A DNA stretch of 64,000 bases, taken from positions 124,001 to 188,000 of the forward strand of contig OZ243038.1 of the NCBI GenBank assembly GCA_965212005.1. The letters are read 5' to 3'. This document shows positions 1 through 9,588 of the stretch, in pieces (position 1 is the first letter of the stretch; each line of letters opens with the position of its first letter). The translations under genes and the position numbers were made by a program. The stretch comes from G965212005 sp965212005 (GTDB lineage Bacteria > Pseudomonadota > Gammaproteobacteria > Porifericomitales > Porifericomitaceae). The notes beneath the pieces were generated by a model. It searched no databases, had not been told where the DNA came from, and was given only the letters and a program-made list of their open reading frames with translations.

Positions 1-3000
1 TGAATTGATGCGGCTGCTGACCTGGGACAGGTACTTTTGCTGTAGCTGGGCGTAGCGTTCCGGCGAGTGTTCCAGGACCCGGGACAGGGCGCTGTTGATT
101 GCGCCGACTTCCAGCGCGGTGGCTTGCGAATCGAAGGTGCGGTCCAGGAAAGAGACGTCAATCTCGAGCAGGTATTCGCGTTCCGCTGTTTGCAGTTGCA
201 CGGAATCCGGCAGGACTTGCAGCCCGGAGCGAATGATCGACACTGCTCCTTCGTAGTCGTTTTGCCTGGCTTTGCCGTCTGCCAGTTTCAGGTAGGCTTC
301 GACCAGCACCGGCGGTGCCTCGTTGGTCAGGAAGGGATCGTCTGCGGGCAGGTCCAGGCGCAGTTGTTCCAGCGACGCTCCGGCGGCAGCGACGTCGCGC
401 GCCTTGGCCTGCGTCAGCATGTCTTGCTTCAATCCTTCGATCTGGGCCAGGCGAACCTGCCGCTCCCGTTCGGTGTTAAACGCCTGCTCGGCGGCGGCGA
501 CCGCGGCGCGGCTTTGCTCCAGCAGGGTTGGCCCGACCATGCCTTCCAGGCGGTCCAGCGTGCTGTGGGCTTCGGCAAAACGGTTTTCCTGGTAAGCCAA
601 TTCAATGCCGGGCGTGTACAAGGCCATAATCTGTTCCCGGCTCGACTGCAGGATCGGCTCCTGGGGCGGCAACAGGCTGCCGAGCTGTTGCAGGTTGCCT
701 TGTATGGCGGCTTCCCAGCCGGCATCCTCGGTGCCTGGCTGCGCAATTAACCGGGCCAGTTCCTCCTTGGCGTCGCCGACGATGCTCTGGATCGCGTTTT
801 CTCGTTCCTGTCCGCTCAGGTGCGCAAGTTTCAGTTGGGAAAGCTCATGGCCCAGCTTCAGGGCGTTCAGCAGGTCGCCGTATTCCGCCGCGGCCGCCTC
901 TGCATCGCTGCGGGAGCCTTCTTTCAGGATCCGATCCAACTCCGCTTGCGCGTGTCCTTTCAGGGAAGTGGATAATTCGGTCAGCAGCGGGCTGTTGGGA
1001 GACAGCCGGGCCAGTTCGATCAATTCTGCGTTGATGGCTCGGTAGCCAGGCAGTGAATTGATCTCGGTGCGGGATGCTCCGATGATTTGCTCCAGTTCGG
1101 CGGTGCGCAGGCTTTGCTCGATCTTGGTGCGTAAATTGAGCAGGCCGGCGTCGTCAGCAGCCGCCGTCAGCCCGGAGCTTGTATAGTCCAGCGCGGCTTG
1201 CAGGTTGTTGCGTTCCACTTCATTTTCGGCCGCCAGCAGGTAGGCATTGGTTAGCCGCTGGTCCTCAAGCAGGGCGTGCATGGGATCGATTTGTGCGATC
1301 ACGGCGAGCACGTCCGTGATCTCCTCGTCGGTCTCGCTTTGGATCAGGTTGCCTTGCTCCAGGTACAGGATGTATTGCTTGTTCAGCTGGTAGAGCAGCT
1401 GGCTCTTCTCATCTTCGATCTGGTCGCTGAATTCCTTCAGCCATAACGAGTCCGGGTAAATGGCCCGCGCCTCGTTCAGGACGAGCGTGGCACCGGGGAA
1501 GTCGTACAGTTTCTCAGAGAAGGAAGCCATGGAGCCCACCTGCTGCTCGAAGTAGCCTTGCAGGACATCCCGCGCCTGTTCGCTGATGCGGCTGCGATCC
1601 GCTGTCTCGAATTCCGCGAACTGTCCCATGATCTGCCTGATGACGGCTGCCTCTCCGGTGTTGATACTCTCGATTATGCCGTCGATCTTGCGCTCATGCA
1701 GGTAGTTGATGGCCGGGTAGATCGATCCCAGAACGATGGCAAAAGCGGCACCGGCACCGATGATCCAGGGGTTTTTGTGCCACTGGCTCTTTCCTTCCAG
1801 GTCTTCCAGGAATTCAGCGACATCGACTACCCGATCCTTGCGTTCGAAGGCCAGGGCTTTTTGCATCGCCTGCATTTGCCTGCGTTTCAGTCCCTTGATC
1901 GGGGCCACGGTCAGCTTGTTGTCGCGGGCCGCGTTGGCTGGGATCTTGTTGTAGGGATGTTTGCCGGTGAACAGTTCATAGCTGACGCAGCCCAGCGCGT
2001 AGATGTCGTCGCGGGGATCCGGGTCTTCGCCTTCCAGCATCTCCAGGCTGGCGTAGGCAGGGGTCAGTGCACCGAGCTTGCCGGGGTCGAACAGCGTTTT
2101 CTCTCCGTCTCCCGCAAGCGGGTTTTTCACCGCCCGGGCAATGCCGAAGTCCAGTACCTTGACGGTGCCGTCTTTGCACAGGAACGTGTTGCCGGGCTTG
2201 AAGTCGGAGTGGACGATCTTTTGCGCATGGGCGTACTGCAGGGCTTTCCCCAGTCCCAGGATGAGCGGGAACGCTTCCTCAAAGGGCAGGCCATGGCGAG
2301 GCTGTACGGTACGCTTGATGAAGGTATTGATCGGTTGCCCCTCCATCAGCTCCATCGTGATGTATACCTGCGTGCCGGAGGTCCCGATCCGGTCAAAGTC
2401 ATAAACCGTGGCAATATTGGGGTGAGCCAATTTCTGCTGCCGGCTGGATTCACGTTGCAGGGCGATAAACGATTCGGGATGCTGCTTGAAATCTTCATTC
2501 AGCAGCTTGATGGCCACGTACGGATTTTTGTCCCGGGCTTCCTGTTTGAGCAGGTCGATTCCCTTGTAGACTTTTCCCATACCGCCCTGGCCGAGCACTT
2601 CCAGCAGTTTGAAGCGGTGTTTAATCACACTCCCCAACTCAATGGGACCTTGCTCCTGGGCTGCCTCGTCGGTCTTGGCCCAGTCAGTGGCGGCGGGCGC
2701 AGTCCCCGGTTCCGCCATCGAATCGGGACGGTCAAAGTCCATGTCCACCCCGGTATCCCCCATCATTTCCATGGCGGCGTTGATTTCGGTGGCAATGTCG
2801 TCTGACAGGTCGGCCGTATCCTCCAGCACTCCCGGGGTGGTTTCCGTTGCCGGAGCATCGGCCGGGGCAGGCGCTTTCCGGGCTGCCGGGCGTGCCGGCG
2901 GCGAGGTCTGTATCGTACGATCCTGGGCCGCGGCCGGCGCGCCCGCCGATCGGTGCTGGTTAATGTGGCTCTTGAGACCCGTGTAGGCTTCGCTGCTGAA

Positions 3001-3153
3001 AATTTTCTGCTGGTAGGCCTGCTCCAGTTCGTTCAGCATGGAGTCGACCAATTCGGGTTTGGCACTCAGGAGATTGTGGATTTGCTTATATATGACGTCG
3101 GCTGACACCCGGCCCTCGCCCAGGGCCTGCAATGCGGTTTTGAAACTGGCCAC
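1..3153 (-). CDS. Membrane-anchored serine/threonine protein kinase (partial, C-terminus off the window)
   Basis: Hanks-type kinase, 1051 codons visible and still open at the window edge. A Pro/Ala-rich N-terminal region (about 1-175) leads to the kinase domain (about 178-440): glycine loop GQGGMGKVY, VAIK lysine, catalytic loop HSDFKPGN, then VLDFGIA. The arginine of the usual HRD motif is Ser, so this is a non-RD kinase, predicted not to depend on classical activation-loop phosphorylation. One hydrophobic segment follows (about 460-482, WIIGAGAAFAIVLGS). The remaining 570 or so residues are helix-rich and acidic and would lie in the periplasm as a possible sensor. I chose the GTG at 3153 because the frame has a stop 22 codons upstream and no ATG lies between. 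It follows a PP2C phosphatase and a cyclase/FHA gene on the same strand. Kinase identity is firm; ligand and targets are unknown. Confidence 0.9.
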   Translation of the reverse strand, partial: MASFKTALQALGEGRVSADVIYKQIHNLLSAKPELVDSMLNELEQAYQQKIFSSEAYTGLKSHINQHRSAGAPAAAQDRTIQTSPPARPAARKAPAPADAPATETTPGVLEDTADLSDDIATEINAAMEMMGDTGVDMDFDRPDSMAEPGTAPAATDWAKTDEAAQEQGPIELGSVIKHRFKLLEVLGQGGMGKVYKGIDLLKQEARDKNPYVAIKLLNEDFKQHPESFIALQRESSRQQKLAHPNIATVYDFDRIGTSGTQVYITMELMEGQPINTFIKRTVQPRHGLPFEEAFPLILGLGKALQYAHAQKIVHSDFKPGNTFLCKDGTVKVLDFGIARAVKNPLAGDGEKTLFDPGKLGALTPAYASLEMLEGEDPDPRDDIYALGCVSYELFTGKHPYNKIPANAARDNKLTVAPIKGLKRRQMQAMQKALAFERKDRVVDVAEFLEDLEGKSQWHKNPWIIGAGAAFAIVLGSIYPAINYLHERKIDGIIESINTGEAAVIRQIMGQFAEFETADRSRISEQARDVLQGYFEQQVGSMASFSEKLYDFPGATLVLNEARAIYPDSLWLKEFSDQIEDEKSQLLYQLNKQYILYLEQGNLIQSETDEEITDVLAVIAQIDPMHALLEDQRLTNAYLLAAENEVERNNLQAALDYTSSGLTAAADDAGLLNLRTKIEQSLRTAELEQIIGASRTEINSLPGYRAINAELIELARLSPNSPLLTELSTSLKGHAQAELDRILKEGSRSDAEAAAAEYGDLLNALKLGHELSQLKLAHLSGQERENAIQSIVGDAKEELARLIAQPGTEDAGWEAAIQGNLQQLGSLLPPQEPILQSSREQIMALYTPGIELAYQENRFAEAHSTLDRLEGMVGPTLLEQSRAAVAAAEQAFNTERERQVRLAQIEGLKQDMLTQAKARDVAAAGASLEQLRLDLPADDPFLTNEAPPVLVEAYLKLADGKARQNDYEGAVSIIRSGLQVLPDSVQLQTAEREYLLEIDVSFLDRTFDSQATALEVGAINSALSRVLEHSPERYAQLQQKYLSQVSSRINS

Positions 3154-3234
3154 TTTCCGGCTACCTGCCTGGATTCCTTGCGCCGACAGCGGAAATCGAC
3201 CGGTGCCGCCCGCGGCTCATTTGCGTCGGCTGCT

Positions 3235-4014
3235 TCATGGTGTTGGCTGGACGTCGATCACGATCATAGTAGTATTGTCTCCTGCCCCGTGAGAATGAAC
3301 AAGTTCCAGCAGTCGGCTGCAGGCTTCCGAGGTGTCCGGCGAGGCGCGCAGAATGTCTCTGATTTCCAATTCAGTAGCATAACCGGTGAGCCCATCACTG
3401 CATAACAGGTAGCGGTCTCCCTGCTCGACCCGGGTCATATCGAGGTCCAGGAACATCTGGTCGCAGCCTCCCACGGCGCGGGTAATGCGGTGGCGGAAGG
3501 GATGGGTCAGCGCCTGGTCCGGGGTGATCATGCCCTGTTCCAGGTATTCTGCCACTTGGGTATGGTCTATCGAGAGCTGGTAGAGTTGTTCTCCCCGCAG
3601 GCGGTACAGGCGGCTGTCTCCGACCCAGAAAAAGACGCCGTAATTTTCGTAGATGGCCAACAGGATAACGGTGGTCCCAATGATTTTCTTCTCTGCCTGT
3701 GCGGCCCGTTCCCGAAGATTCGTGTTGACCTGGAGGATGCGGGTTTCAATGTCATCAATGTATTGGCTGAGTTGCTTGCCCCTGGGCAATCCGCGCAACG
3801 CGGAGATCAGCATTCTGCTGGCAACGTCTCCGGCGGAGTGTCCGCCCATTCCATCGGCAACGGCCCACAGGCCGATGTCCGCGCGCTCCAGAAAAGCGTC
3901 TTCGTTCAGTTTTCTGGTCTTGCCCACGTCGGTCACACCGTGGGAGACCCAGCGTAACGCGCCGTTATTCACTCCGGAGGCTTGGCTTGGATGCGTATTG
4001 TCAGGCAGATCCAT
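3235..4014 (-). CDS. PP2C-family protein serine/threonine phosphatase
   Basis: A 259-residue stand-alone PP2C (PPM) domain of usual bacterial length. The metal-binding motifs are visible: NEDAF near residue 38, VADGMGGHSAGD near 53-64, LLCSDGLTGY near 205 and GAGDNTTMIVI near the C-terminus. It has no signal peptide or membrane segment, so it is cytoplasmic. It sits 81 nt upstream of the kinase gene and 9 nt downstream of the cyclase/FHA gene, all on one strand. The likely role, by analogy with Stp/PrpC-type pairs, is to remove phosphate from targets of the neighbouring kinase. That pairing is inferred from position. Confidence 0.92.
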   Translation of the reverse strand: MDLPDNTHPSQASGVNNGALRWVSHGVTDVGKTRKLNEDAFLERADIGLWAVADGMGGHSAGDVASRMLISALRGLPRGKQLSQYIDDIETRILQVNTNLRERAAQAEKKIIGTTVILLAIYENYGVFFWVGDSRLYRLRGEQLYQLSIDHTQVAEYLEQGMITPDQALTHPFRHRITRAVGGCDQMFLDLDMTRVEQGDRYLLCSDGLTGYATELEIRDILRASPDTSEACSRLLELVHSHGAGDNTTMIVIDVQPTP

Positions 4015-4023
4015 TGAGTTTGG

Positions 4024-4929
4024 CTAGAGGGGTTTTCCACTGGAAAATGCCACTAGTTCGGTGGGGTTCTCTTCAAATTTCCGTCCCAGGCTGATTTCTC
4101 CTCGTCCGAGGAGCGGCATTTCCTCGCGCCGCAGAAAAGTTTCCGTGCCTCCATTGCTTCGTACGTAGGTTCCATTGGTGCTTTGGTCTATGATAAAAAA
4201 TTTATCGCGCCGCAGTTCAATGCGTACATGATACCGGGAGGCGAGATCCTCGTGAACCGGGAGATCACAGCTTTTTCCGCGTCCCATCAGCAGGGACGAG
4301 TGTTCCCGGTCCAGCTTGCGGCTCTCCTGGTGGTAGCGGACATAGAGCGAGGCCGCTCCCTGTCCACTTTGCTGGATACGCTTGGCGGCAGGGATCACCA
4401 TGTGGGTTACGTCTTCCTGCTGCCAAAGCAACTCGTAGATTTGAATGTCTTCTTTTTTCCCTTTAATCGGTGCCGTATCGGTAAATCGGCAGGTCTCACG
4501 CAGGCGCACCGGCAGCAACTCCATGGTGGATTTGCTGAGGATGGTTTGATTCGATTTGGCTTGAGTGACCATGCGCGCCGCTACGTTGACCGCGTCTCCG
4601 AAGACGTCTTTGCCTTCAATGATGGAGATCCCGTAGTGAAAACCGATGCGCATGCTCAGGTTTTGATCTCCGAACATGCTTTGATTGAGTCTTTCATGGA
4701 TGGCACCCGCGGCTTCCGCCGCCTTGGCGACCTCAATGAACACGCACATTACCTCGTCGCCGATGGTCTTGATGATTTTCCCCTTGCGGTCGTGTATGAT
4801 GCTGAAAACCGCTCGCATGCAGTCAGCGATTGCACTGCGCGCCTTCTGATCTCCCATCACCTCATAGAGTCTGGTGCTGCCGCTAATGTCGGCAAACATG
4901 ATGGCCAGCTTGGCTCTCTTTTGTGCCAT
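4024..4929 (-). CDS. Class III adenylate/guanylate cyclase domain fused to an FHA domain
   Basis: 301 residues. The N-terminal half is a class III nucleotide cyclase catalytic domain: the first metal aspartate lies in MFADISGSTR (near residue 13) and the second in the IGDEVM segment. The C-terminal third is a forkhead-associated domain with GRGKSCD, SRYHVRI and STNGTYV, which reads phosphothreonine peptides. It is first in a three-gene unit with a PP2C phosphatase and a Ser/Thr kinase, so the FHA domain may dock a product of that kinase. Whether it makes cAMP or cGMP, or is active at all, cannot be told here. There is no transmembrane segment. Confidence 0.88.
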   Translation of the reverse strand: MAQKRAKLAIMFADISGSTRLYEVMGDQKARSAIADCMRAVFSIIHDRKGKIIKTIGDEVMCVFIEVAKAAEAAGAIHERLNQSMFGDQNLSMRIGFHYGISIIEGKDVFGDAVNVAARMVTQAKSNQTILSKSTMELLPVRLRETCRFTDTAPIKGKKEDIQIYELLWQQEDVTHMVIPAAKRIQQSGQGAASLYVRYHQESRKLDREHSSLLMGRGKSCDLPVHEDLASRYHVRIELRRDKFFIIDQSTNGTYVRSNGGTETFLRREEMPLLGRGEISLGRKFEENPTELVAFSSGKPL

Positions 4930-5181
4930 AATCGGTTAAATCCGGCAGAATGCGGTGGGTGAGGCTGCGAAACGGAAGATCATCTTCAGTCTGAATACCT
5001 GTATTCTAAGCCTTGAAAAGGGCAATACTGATGCAGTATACATGAATTGAGGCCACATTTATATCCTATGATTTATTTATTTTACAAATACTTCTAGCAA
5101 ATTGTTATATTTTTCTTTAACAAAGAACGGGGATGTGCTGCACACAGGCGGTTTCGAACCCGGATAAAAATAGGTAAGAGG
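4930..5181. promoter_or_regulatory. AT-rich divergent intergenic region
   Basis: This gap separates the minus-strand signalling genes from the plus-strand parvulin gene. About 5020-5120 is strongly AT-rich against a GC-rich background, as expected for back-to-back promoters. On the minus strand TTGTAA followed about 17 nt later by ATATAA is a plausible sigma70 pair. No confident pair was fixed on the plus strand. No RNA gene or ORF was recognised. Confidence 0.45.
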
Positions 5182-6294
5182 TTGATTATAAAGTATAACG
5201 ATATCGGAGGTTGGCAACGGCTTGGACGGGGTGGTGCCTGGCTGTTACTGGGGGCGGGTGCGCTGCTCCTGTTGACGCTGATGCCCGCCGGGGGGCAGGC
5301 TTTTTCGCTGCGTGAGTGGTTGGGACTGGACCAGGGCGAGGAGCCGGGGCAGCCCGGGGAAACGGCTATTCCGGCAGCGCAGCCGGACGCGGATGCGGAT
5401 TTAGCTCCGAGCGGGGCTGGCGTGCAAATAGATTATGAGCGCCTGGCCGCGTTGATGGCGGTCATGAACCCGCAGGCTCGCGGTCTTTTGCTCGGCAATC
5501 GAAGTGCTTTTCAGCGCTTTGTGCACCGCGAACTGGCCGATCAGGCCGTAGTTCAGGTTGCCTTGTCGGAACAACGGCAGAATGAGCCCGAGGCTGCTTT
5601 TCAGATCCGCCGCCAGGCCCGGGAGGCACTGCGCAGCTACTACCTGGATAGCTTTGTGGCCGCGCGGCTGCCGCCCGATTATCCCTCGGAAGAGGAAATG
5701 AAGGAATACTACCAGGACGAACCGAAGCGCTTTAGCATAGGCCGGCGGCTGCACCTGTGGCAGGTATTCTTTCCGCTGGAGGCACAGGCGACGGAAGCCG
5801 AAGAGCAGGAAGTGCGCCAGCAGGCGCAGCAGGTACTGCAGTCATTGCGCACCGGCGCGCTGGATTTTTCCATGGCAGTGGAGCTTTATTCCCAGCATCA
5901 GGAGAGCCGCCTGCAGGCGGGGTACCTGGGCCTGTTGGCGGTCGATGAATTGAATCCGGCTTTCCGCGAGCCGGTCCCGGTATTAAAGGAGGGGGAACTG
6001 AGTGAACTAATCCGGGATGCGGGCGGATTCCATATCGTCCGGCGCGGGGCCACGGTACCGGCGCAATCGCTGTCCTTTGAGCAGGTGCGCGGGCAGATCC
6101 GGCAACATTTGCGCACGATGCGGCGCGAGCAACTGCAGCAGCAGCTTTATCAGCAGGCCGCCCAGGTTTTCCCTTATTCAGTCCATGCGGAAACGCTCGA
6201 ACAGTGGTGGGTGCGCCTGCGCGAAGCAGCGGGATTATCCGGGCAACAGGCCGGAGCCGCCGTTGCGCAACCCCCTGCCGCCCAGGCGGAATAA
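5182..6294 (+). CDS. Periplasmic parvulin-type peptidyl-prolyl cis-trans isomerase
   Basis: 370 residues. A hydrophobic N-terminal segment (about 18-40, AWLLLGAGALLLLTLMP) is a signal or anchor, followed by a helical SurA-N-like chaperone region (about 80-175). The PPIC rotamase domain is about 185-290, with LHLWQVFFPL, an LDFSMAVELYS segment, GYLGLLAVDELNPAF and GGFHIVRRG. The tail is Gln/Ala-rich. The start is TTG with a purine-rich stretch just upstream; no ATG fits in frame. It probably catalyses proline isomerisation or holds clients in the periplasm. The gene stands alone, divergent from the signalling block. It is not a clear orthologue of SurA (one rotamase domain only) or PpiD. Confidence 0.82.
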   Translation: MIIKYNDIGGWQRLGRGGAWLLLGAGALLLLTLMPAGGQAFSLREWLGLDQGEEPGQPGETAIPAAQPDADADLAPSGAGVQIDYERLAALMAVMNPQARGLLLGNRSAFQRFVHRELADQAVVQVALSEQRQNEPEAAFQIRRQAREALRSYYLDSFVAARLPPDYPSEEEMKEYYQDEPKRFSIGRRLHLWQVFFPLEAQATEAEEQEVRQQAQQVLQSLRTGALDFSMAVELYSQHQESRLQAGYLGLLAVDELNPAFREPVPVLKEGELSELIRDAGGFHIVRRGATVPAQSLSFEQVRGQIRQHLRTMRREQLQQQLYQQAAQVFPYSVHAETLEQWWVRLREAAGLSGQQAGAAVAQPPAAQAE

Positions 6295-6478
6295 GCTGGA
6301 CCGGGGCGTCCGTTGCGCCGGCGCCCTGTGAGGGAAGCCGGTCCGGTCGGAACGCTCCGAGCGCTGCCGACTGCCCTGGTTCTACGGTGCCCGGCCTGTT
6401 CCGGGCTGGGTCTTTCGCCCCGGATCCAGTGCGCGGGACCGATCGAAATGTGGCTGCCGGCTCCACCGGGTGAGACGC

Positions 6479-7519
6479 ATGGCGCATCCCGCTGACAAAG
6501 AGCCGGCAGCGGCGGAGCATTTCCGTGCATTGCGCGTTTACCCGCAGGCCGGCAGCGCCTGCATGGAACAATTGCCGGTTTCGGCTCTTTCTGCGGGCGA
6601 GGTCCTGGTTCGGGTGGCCTGGTCCAGCCTCAACTACAAGGATGCCCTGGCCGTCACCGGGCGCGGCAAGATCGTGCGTGGATTTCCCCGCGTGCCCGGC
6701 ATCGATCTGGCGGGCACCGTACTCTCGTCCGGGCGGGCGGAATTTCCGCCCGGCAGCCGGGTGTTGGCGACCGGATGCAGTCTGGGCGAGCGGCACGACG
6801 GCGGCTTTGCCGAGCGGGCGCGGCTGCCGGCGGATTGGGTGCTGCCGGTGCCGGAGGGCATGAGCATGCGGCAATCGATGATCATCGGCAGTGCCGGCCT
6901 GACGGTGGCTTTATGCGTGCATCGCTTGGAATGCAACGGACAAAGGCCGGAACAGGGACCGGTCCTGGTTACGGGAGCCAGCGGTGGTGTGGGCAGCCTG
7001 GCCGTCGCCGTGCTGGCGCAACTCGGCTACGAGGTGCACGCACTCAGTGCCAAGGCAACCGCAGGGGACTACCTGCGCTCGCTTGGGGCGGCGCAGGTGT
7101 TGAACCGTTTCTCTCTGCAGTGGGGGCAGCGTGCCCTGGAGAGCGCTCGCTGGGCGGCCGCGATCGATACCGTCGGCGCAGCAGTGCTCAGCGGGCTGAC
7201 GCGCGTGATCCAGCCCTGGGGCAACATTGTATCCGTCGGGCTTGCCGGGGGGCATGAACTGCATACCACGGTGATGCCCTTTATTCTGCGCGGCGTCAAT
7301 TTGCTCGGAGTCACCGCCGCTTCCTGCCCGGACGCGTTGCGTCGGCGCATGTGGCAGCGCCTGGGCACTGACCTGGCCCCGCCCCACCTGCAGCAGATCA
7401 ACCGGCAGACGATCTCCCTGGAGGAAGTGCCGGAGTTTTCCGATAAGCTGCTGGAAGGCACTTCCCTGATGGGCAGAACGTTGTTGCGGATTGATCCGAA
7501 AGCCGATGCGATGGAGTAG
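6479..7519 (+). CDS. AcuI/YhdH-type zinc-independent quinone oxidoreductase (acrylyl-CoA reductase family)
   Basis: 346 residues from the ATG; a GTG nine bases upstream (6470) is the alternative. It is a medium-chain dehydrogenase/reductase: a GroES-like N-terminal domain with WSSLNYKDALA and GRGKIVRGFPRVPGIDLAG, characteristic of the YhdH/AcuI group, then a Rossmann domain with the nucleotide loop VTGASGGVGS (about 160-170). The zinc ligands of alcohol dehydrogenases are absent. Family members reduce acrylyl-CoA to propionyl-CoA with NADPH. The gene lies just upstream of leuC, but no metabolic link between the two is evident. Subfamily is recognised by pattern; the substrate is inferred. Confidence 0.85.
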   Translation: MAHPADKEPAAAEHFRALRVYPQAGSACMEQLPVSALSAGEVLVRVAWSSLNYKDALAVTGRGKIVRGFPRVPGIDLAGTVLSSGRAEFPPGSRVLATGCSLGERHDGGFAERARLPADWVLPVPEGMSMRQSMIIGSAGLTVALCVHRLECNGQRPEQGPVLVTGASGGVGSLAVAVLAQLGYEVHALSAKATAGDYLRSLGAAQVLNRFSLQWGQRALESARWAAAIDTVGAAVLSGLTRVIQPWGNIVSVGLAGGHELHTTVMPFILRGVNLLGVTAASCPDALRRRMWQRLGTDLAPPHLQQINRQTISLEEVPEFSDKLLEGTSLMGRTLLRIDPKADAME

Positions 7520-7531
7520 AATGAACCGTTG

Positions 7532-8935
7532 ATGCAAACGCTTTACGACAAGCTTTGGGAAGCACACCGGGTCTGTGATTTTGCCGACGGCGCCACTTTG
7601 CTGTATATCGATCGGCATTTAATTCACGAGGTAACTTCGGCGCAGGCCTTTGAGGGGCTGCGCCTGGCGGGGCGCCGTGCCTGGCGCCCGCAGGCCAGTC
7701 TTGCGGTGATGGATCACAGCGTACCCACTACGGAGCAGCGCGAAGTGCAGGATCCGATGGCGCGCCGGCAGCTCGATGCGTTGCGGGAGAATTGTGCCCA
7801 AACTGGGATTCGCTTGCTGCCAATGCGTGATCGGTGGCAGGGGATTGTGCACGTGGTGGGACCCGAGCAGGGATTCTGTCAGCCCGGCATGACGGTGGTG
7901 TGCGGTGATTCCCATACTTCGACCAACGGTGCGTTGAGCATTCTGGCTTTCGGCATCGGTACCTCTGAGGTGGAGCATGTGCTCGCTACCCAGTGCCTGG
8001 TGCTCCGCAAGAGCGGCAATCTGCGCATTGAGGCGCAGGAGAAGCTCTGCGCGGGAGTCAGCGCCAAGGATCTGGCGTTAGCTATCATTGGCCGTATAGG
8101 CACGGCCGGCGCCGTCGGTCATACCATTGAGTATGCCGGTGAGGCGGTACGGGAGCTGTCGATGGAAGGGCGCATGACGCTTTGCAATATGAGCATTGAG
8201 GCGGGTGCCCGGGCGGGCTTGATCGCAGTGGACGAGCGAACGATTGAGTATATGCGGGGACGCCCCTGCGCGCCCAGGGGGGCGTTATGGGAACAGGCGG
8301 TGAGCGCCTGGAAGGAACTGCGCAGCGACGCCGGGGCCCGGTTCGACCGGACCGAAACCCTGCGGGCGGATCAGATTGCCCCCCAGGTGACCTGGGGGAC
8401 TTCCCCTGAAATGGTCGCCGCCGTGGCGGACTGTGTGCCGGACCCGGCTGCGGAGCCGGACGCGGACCGGCGCCGGGCGATGTGCCGGGCCCTGGAGTAT
8501 ATGGACTTGGTGCCGGGCACGCCGATGACCGAGATCAGCGTGGACCGGGTATTTCTGGGTTCCTGCACGAACGCACGCATCGAGGATTTTCGGGCCGCCG
8601 CCAAGGTGCTGGAAGGGCGCCGGGTGGCGCCGCGGATCATTCAGGCGTTGGCGGTGCCCGGTTCTGAACCGGTACGGCGGCAGGCCGAGCAGGAAGGGCT
8701 CGCCCGCATTTTTATCGATGCCGGCTTTGAATGGAGGCGTCCGGGTTGTTCCATGTGCCTGGGCATGAATCCGGATCAGCTGGGGGCGGGCGAGCGCTGC
8801 GCCGCTACCTCCAACCGCAATTTCGAAGGCCGCCAGGGAGCCGGGGGACGTACCCACCTGGTGAGTCCGAGTATGGCGGCCGCGGCCGCGGTCGCCGGGC
8901 ATTTCGTGGACGTGCGCGAGTTCCAGGCGCGATGA
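7532..8935 (+). CDS. leuC: 3-isopropylmalate dehydratase large subunit
   Basis: 467 residues, the usual LeuC length. The [4Fe-4S] ligands are present: Cys in GSCTNARIEDF and the CxxC of GCSMCLGMNPDQL. Other family blocks seen are TLLYIDRHLIHEVTS, GDSHTSTNGAL and GIGTSEVEHVLATQ. With LeuD it isomerises 2-isopropylmalate to 3-isopropylmalate in leucine synthesis, in the cytoplasm. I take the ATG at 7532 rather than the TTG one codon earlier. The 3' end overlaps leuD by 4 bp (ATGA), indicating translational coupling. No leuB or leuA follows in the window. Confidence 0.97.
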   Translation: MQTLYDKLWEAHRVCDFADGATLLYIDRHLIHEVTSAQAFEGLRLAGRRAWRPQASLAVMDHSVPTTEQREVQDPMARRQLDALRENCAQTGIRLLPMRDRWQGIVHVVGPEQGFCQPGMTVVCGDSHTSTNGALSILAFGIGTSEVEHVLATQCLVLRKSGNLRIEAQEKLCAGVSAKDLALAIIGRIGTAGAVGHTIEYAGEAVRELSMEGRMTLCNMSIEAGARAGLIAVDERTIEYMRGRPCAPRGALWEQAVSAWKELRSDAGARFDRTETLRADQIAPQVTWGTSPEMVAAVADCVPDPAAEPDADRRRAMCRALEYMDLVPGTPMTEISVDRVFLGSCTNARIEDFRAAAKVLEGRRVAPRIIQALAVPGSEPVRRQAEQEGLARIFIDAGFEWRRPGCSMCLGMNPDQLGAGERCAATSNRNFEGRQGAGGRTHLVSPSMAAAAAVAGHFVDVREFQAR

Positions 8936-9588
8936 AATCTTTTCGTTCCTGCACCGGAATCGTGCTACCGCTGGAGCGCAGCAATGTGGATACCGACGCC
9001 ATCATTCCCAAGCAGTACCTGAAGTCCATCCGGCGCACCGGTTACGGGGAGGTCCTGTTTGATAACTGGCGCTACCTGGAGCCGGGGACGCTTGGCCAGG
9101 ATCACAGTCAGCGTCGGCTGAATGCGGATTTTATACTCAACCAGGAACGTTACCGTGATGCCTGTATTTTGCTGGCCGGCCCGAACTATGGTTGCGGCTC
9201 CTCTCGTGAACACGCGGTCTGGGCGATGCTGGAGTATGGTTTTCGGGCCGTGCTGGCTTGCAGTTTTGCCGATATTTTCTACGCTAACGCCGGCAAGAAC
9301 GGCCTGCTGCCGGTGGTGCTGCCGGAACCGGTGATGGCCCGGCTGTTTCGTGAAAGCCTGGCGCAGCCAGGTTACCGTCTGACCGTGGACCTGGAACGTC
9401 AGCAGGTTACGCCCGAGCAGGGCAGGCCGGTTCCGTTCCAGATTGCGGCAGATTGGAAGCAGCGATTGTTGCACGGCCTGGATGAGATCGGGCACACGCT
9501 GGAACACGCCGATGCAATCCGCGACTATGAACGCAGGCGCAAAGCGCAGGCACCGTGGTTGTTTGCGCACACTGTGCTGGGAGAATGA
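8932..9588 (+). CDS. leuD: 3-isopropylmalate dehydratase small subunit
   Basis: 218 residues, normal for LeuD. Recognised blocks are VDTDAIIPKQYLK at the N-terminus, FDNWRYL, GPNYGCGSSREHAVWA, the swivel-domain signature, and FADIFYANAGKNGLLP. It forms the heterodimer with LeuC. The start ATG overlaps the leuC stop, which fixes it, although the frame stays open some 200 bases upstream. The usual downstream partner leuB is absent; the next 360 bases show no gene. Confidence 0.97.
   Translation: MKSFRSCTGIVLPLERSNVDTDAIIPKQYLKSIRRTGYGEVLFDNWRYLEPGTLGQDHSQRRLNADFILNQERYRDACILLAGPNYGCGSSREHAVWAMLEYGFRAVLACSFADIFYANAGKNGLLPVVLPEPVMARLFRESLAQPGYRLTVDLERQQVTPEQGRPVPFQIAADWKQRLLHGLDEIGHTLEHADAIRDYERRRKAQAPWLFAHTVLGE

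Noticed and set aside
1558..2805. 415-codon plus-strand ORF over the kinase gene
   Set aside because: The minus strand encodes conserved kinase motifs in the same region.
5732..6874. 380-codon minus-strand ORF over the parvulin and reductase genes
   Set aside because: It spans two real plus-strand genes and has Pro/Arg/Ala-rich composition typical of an antisense frame.
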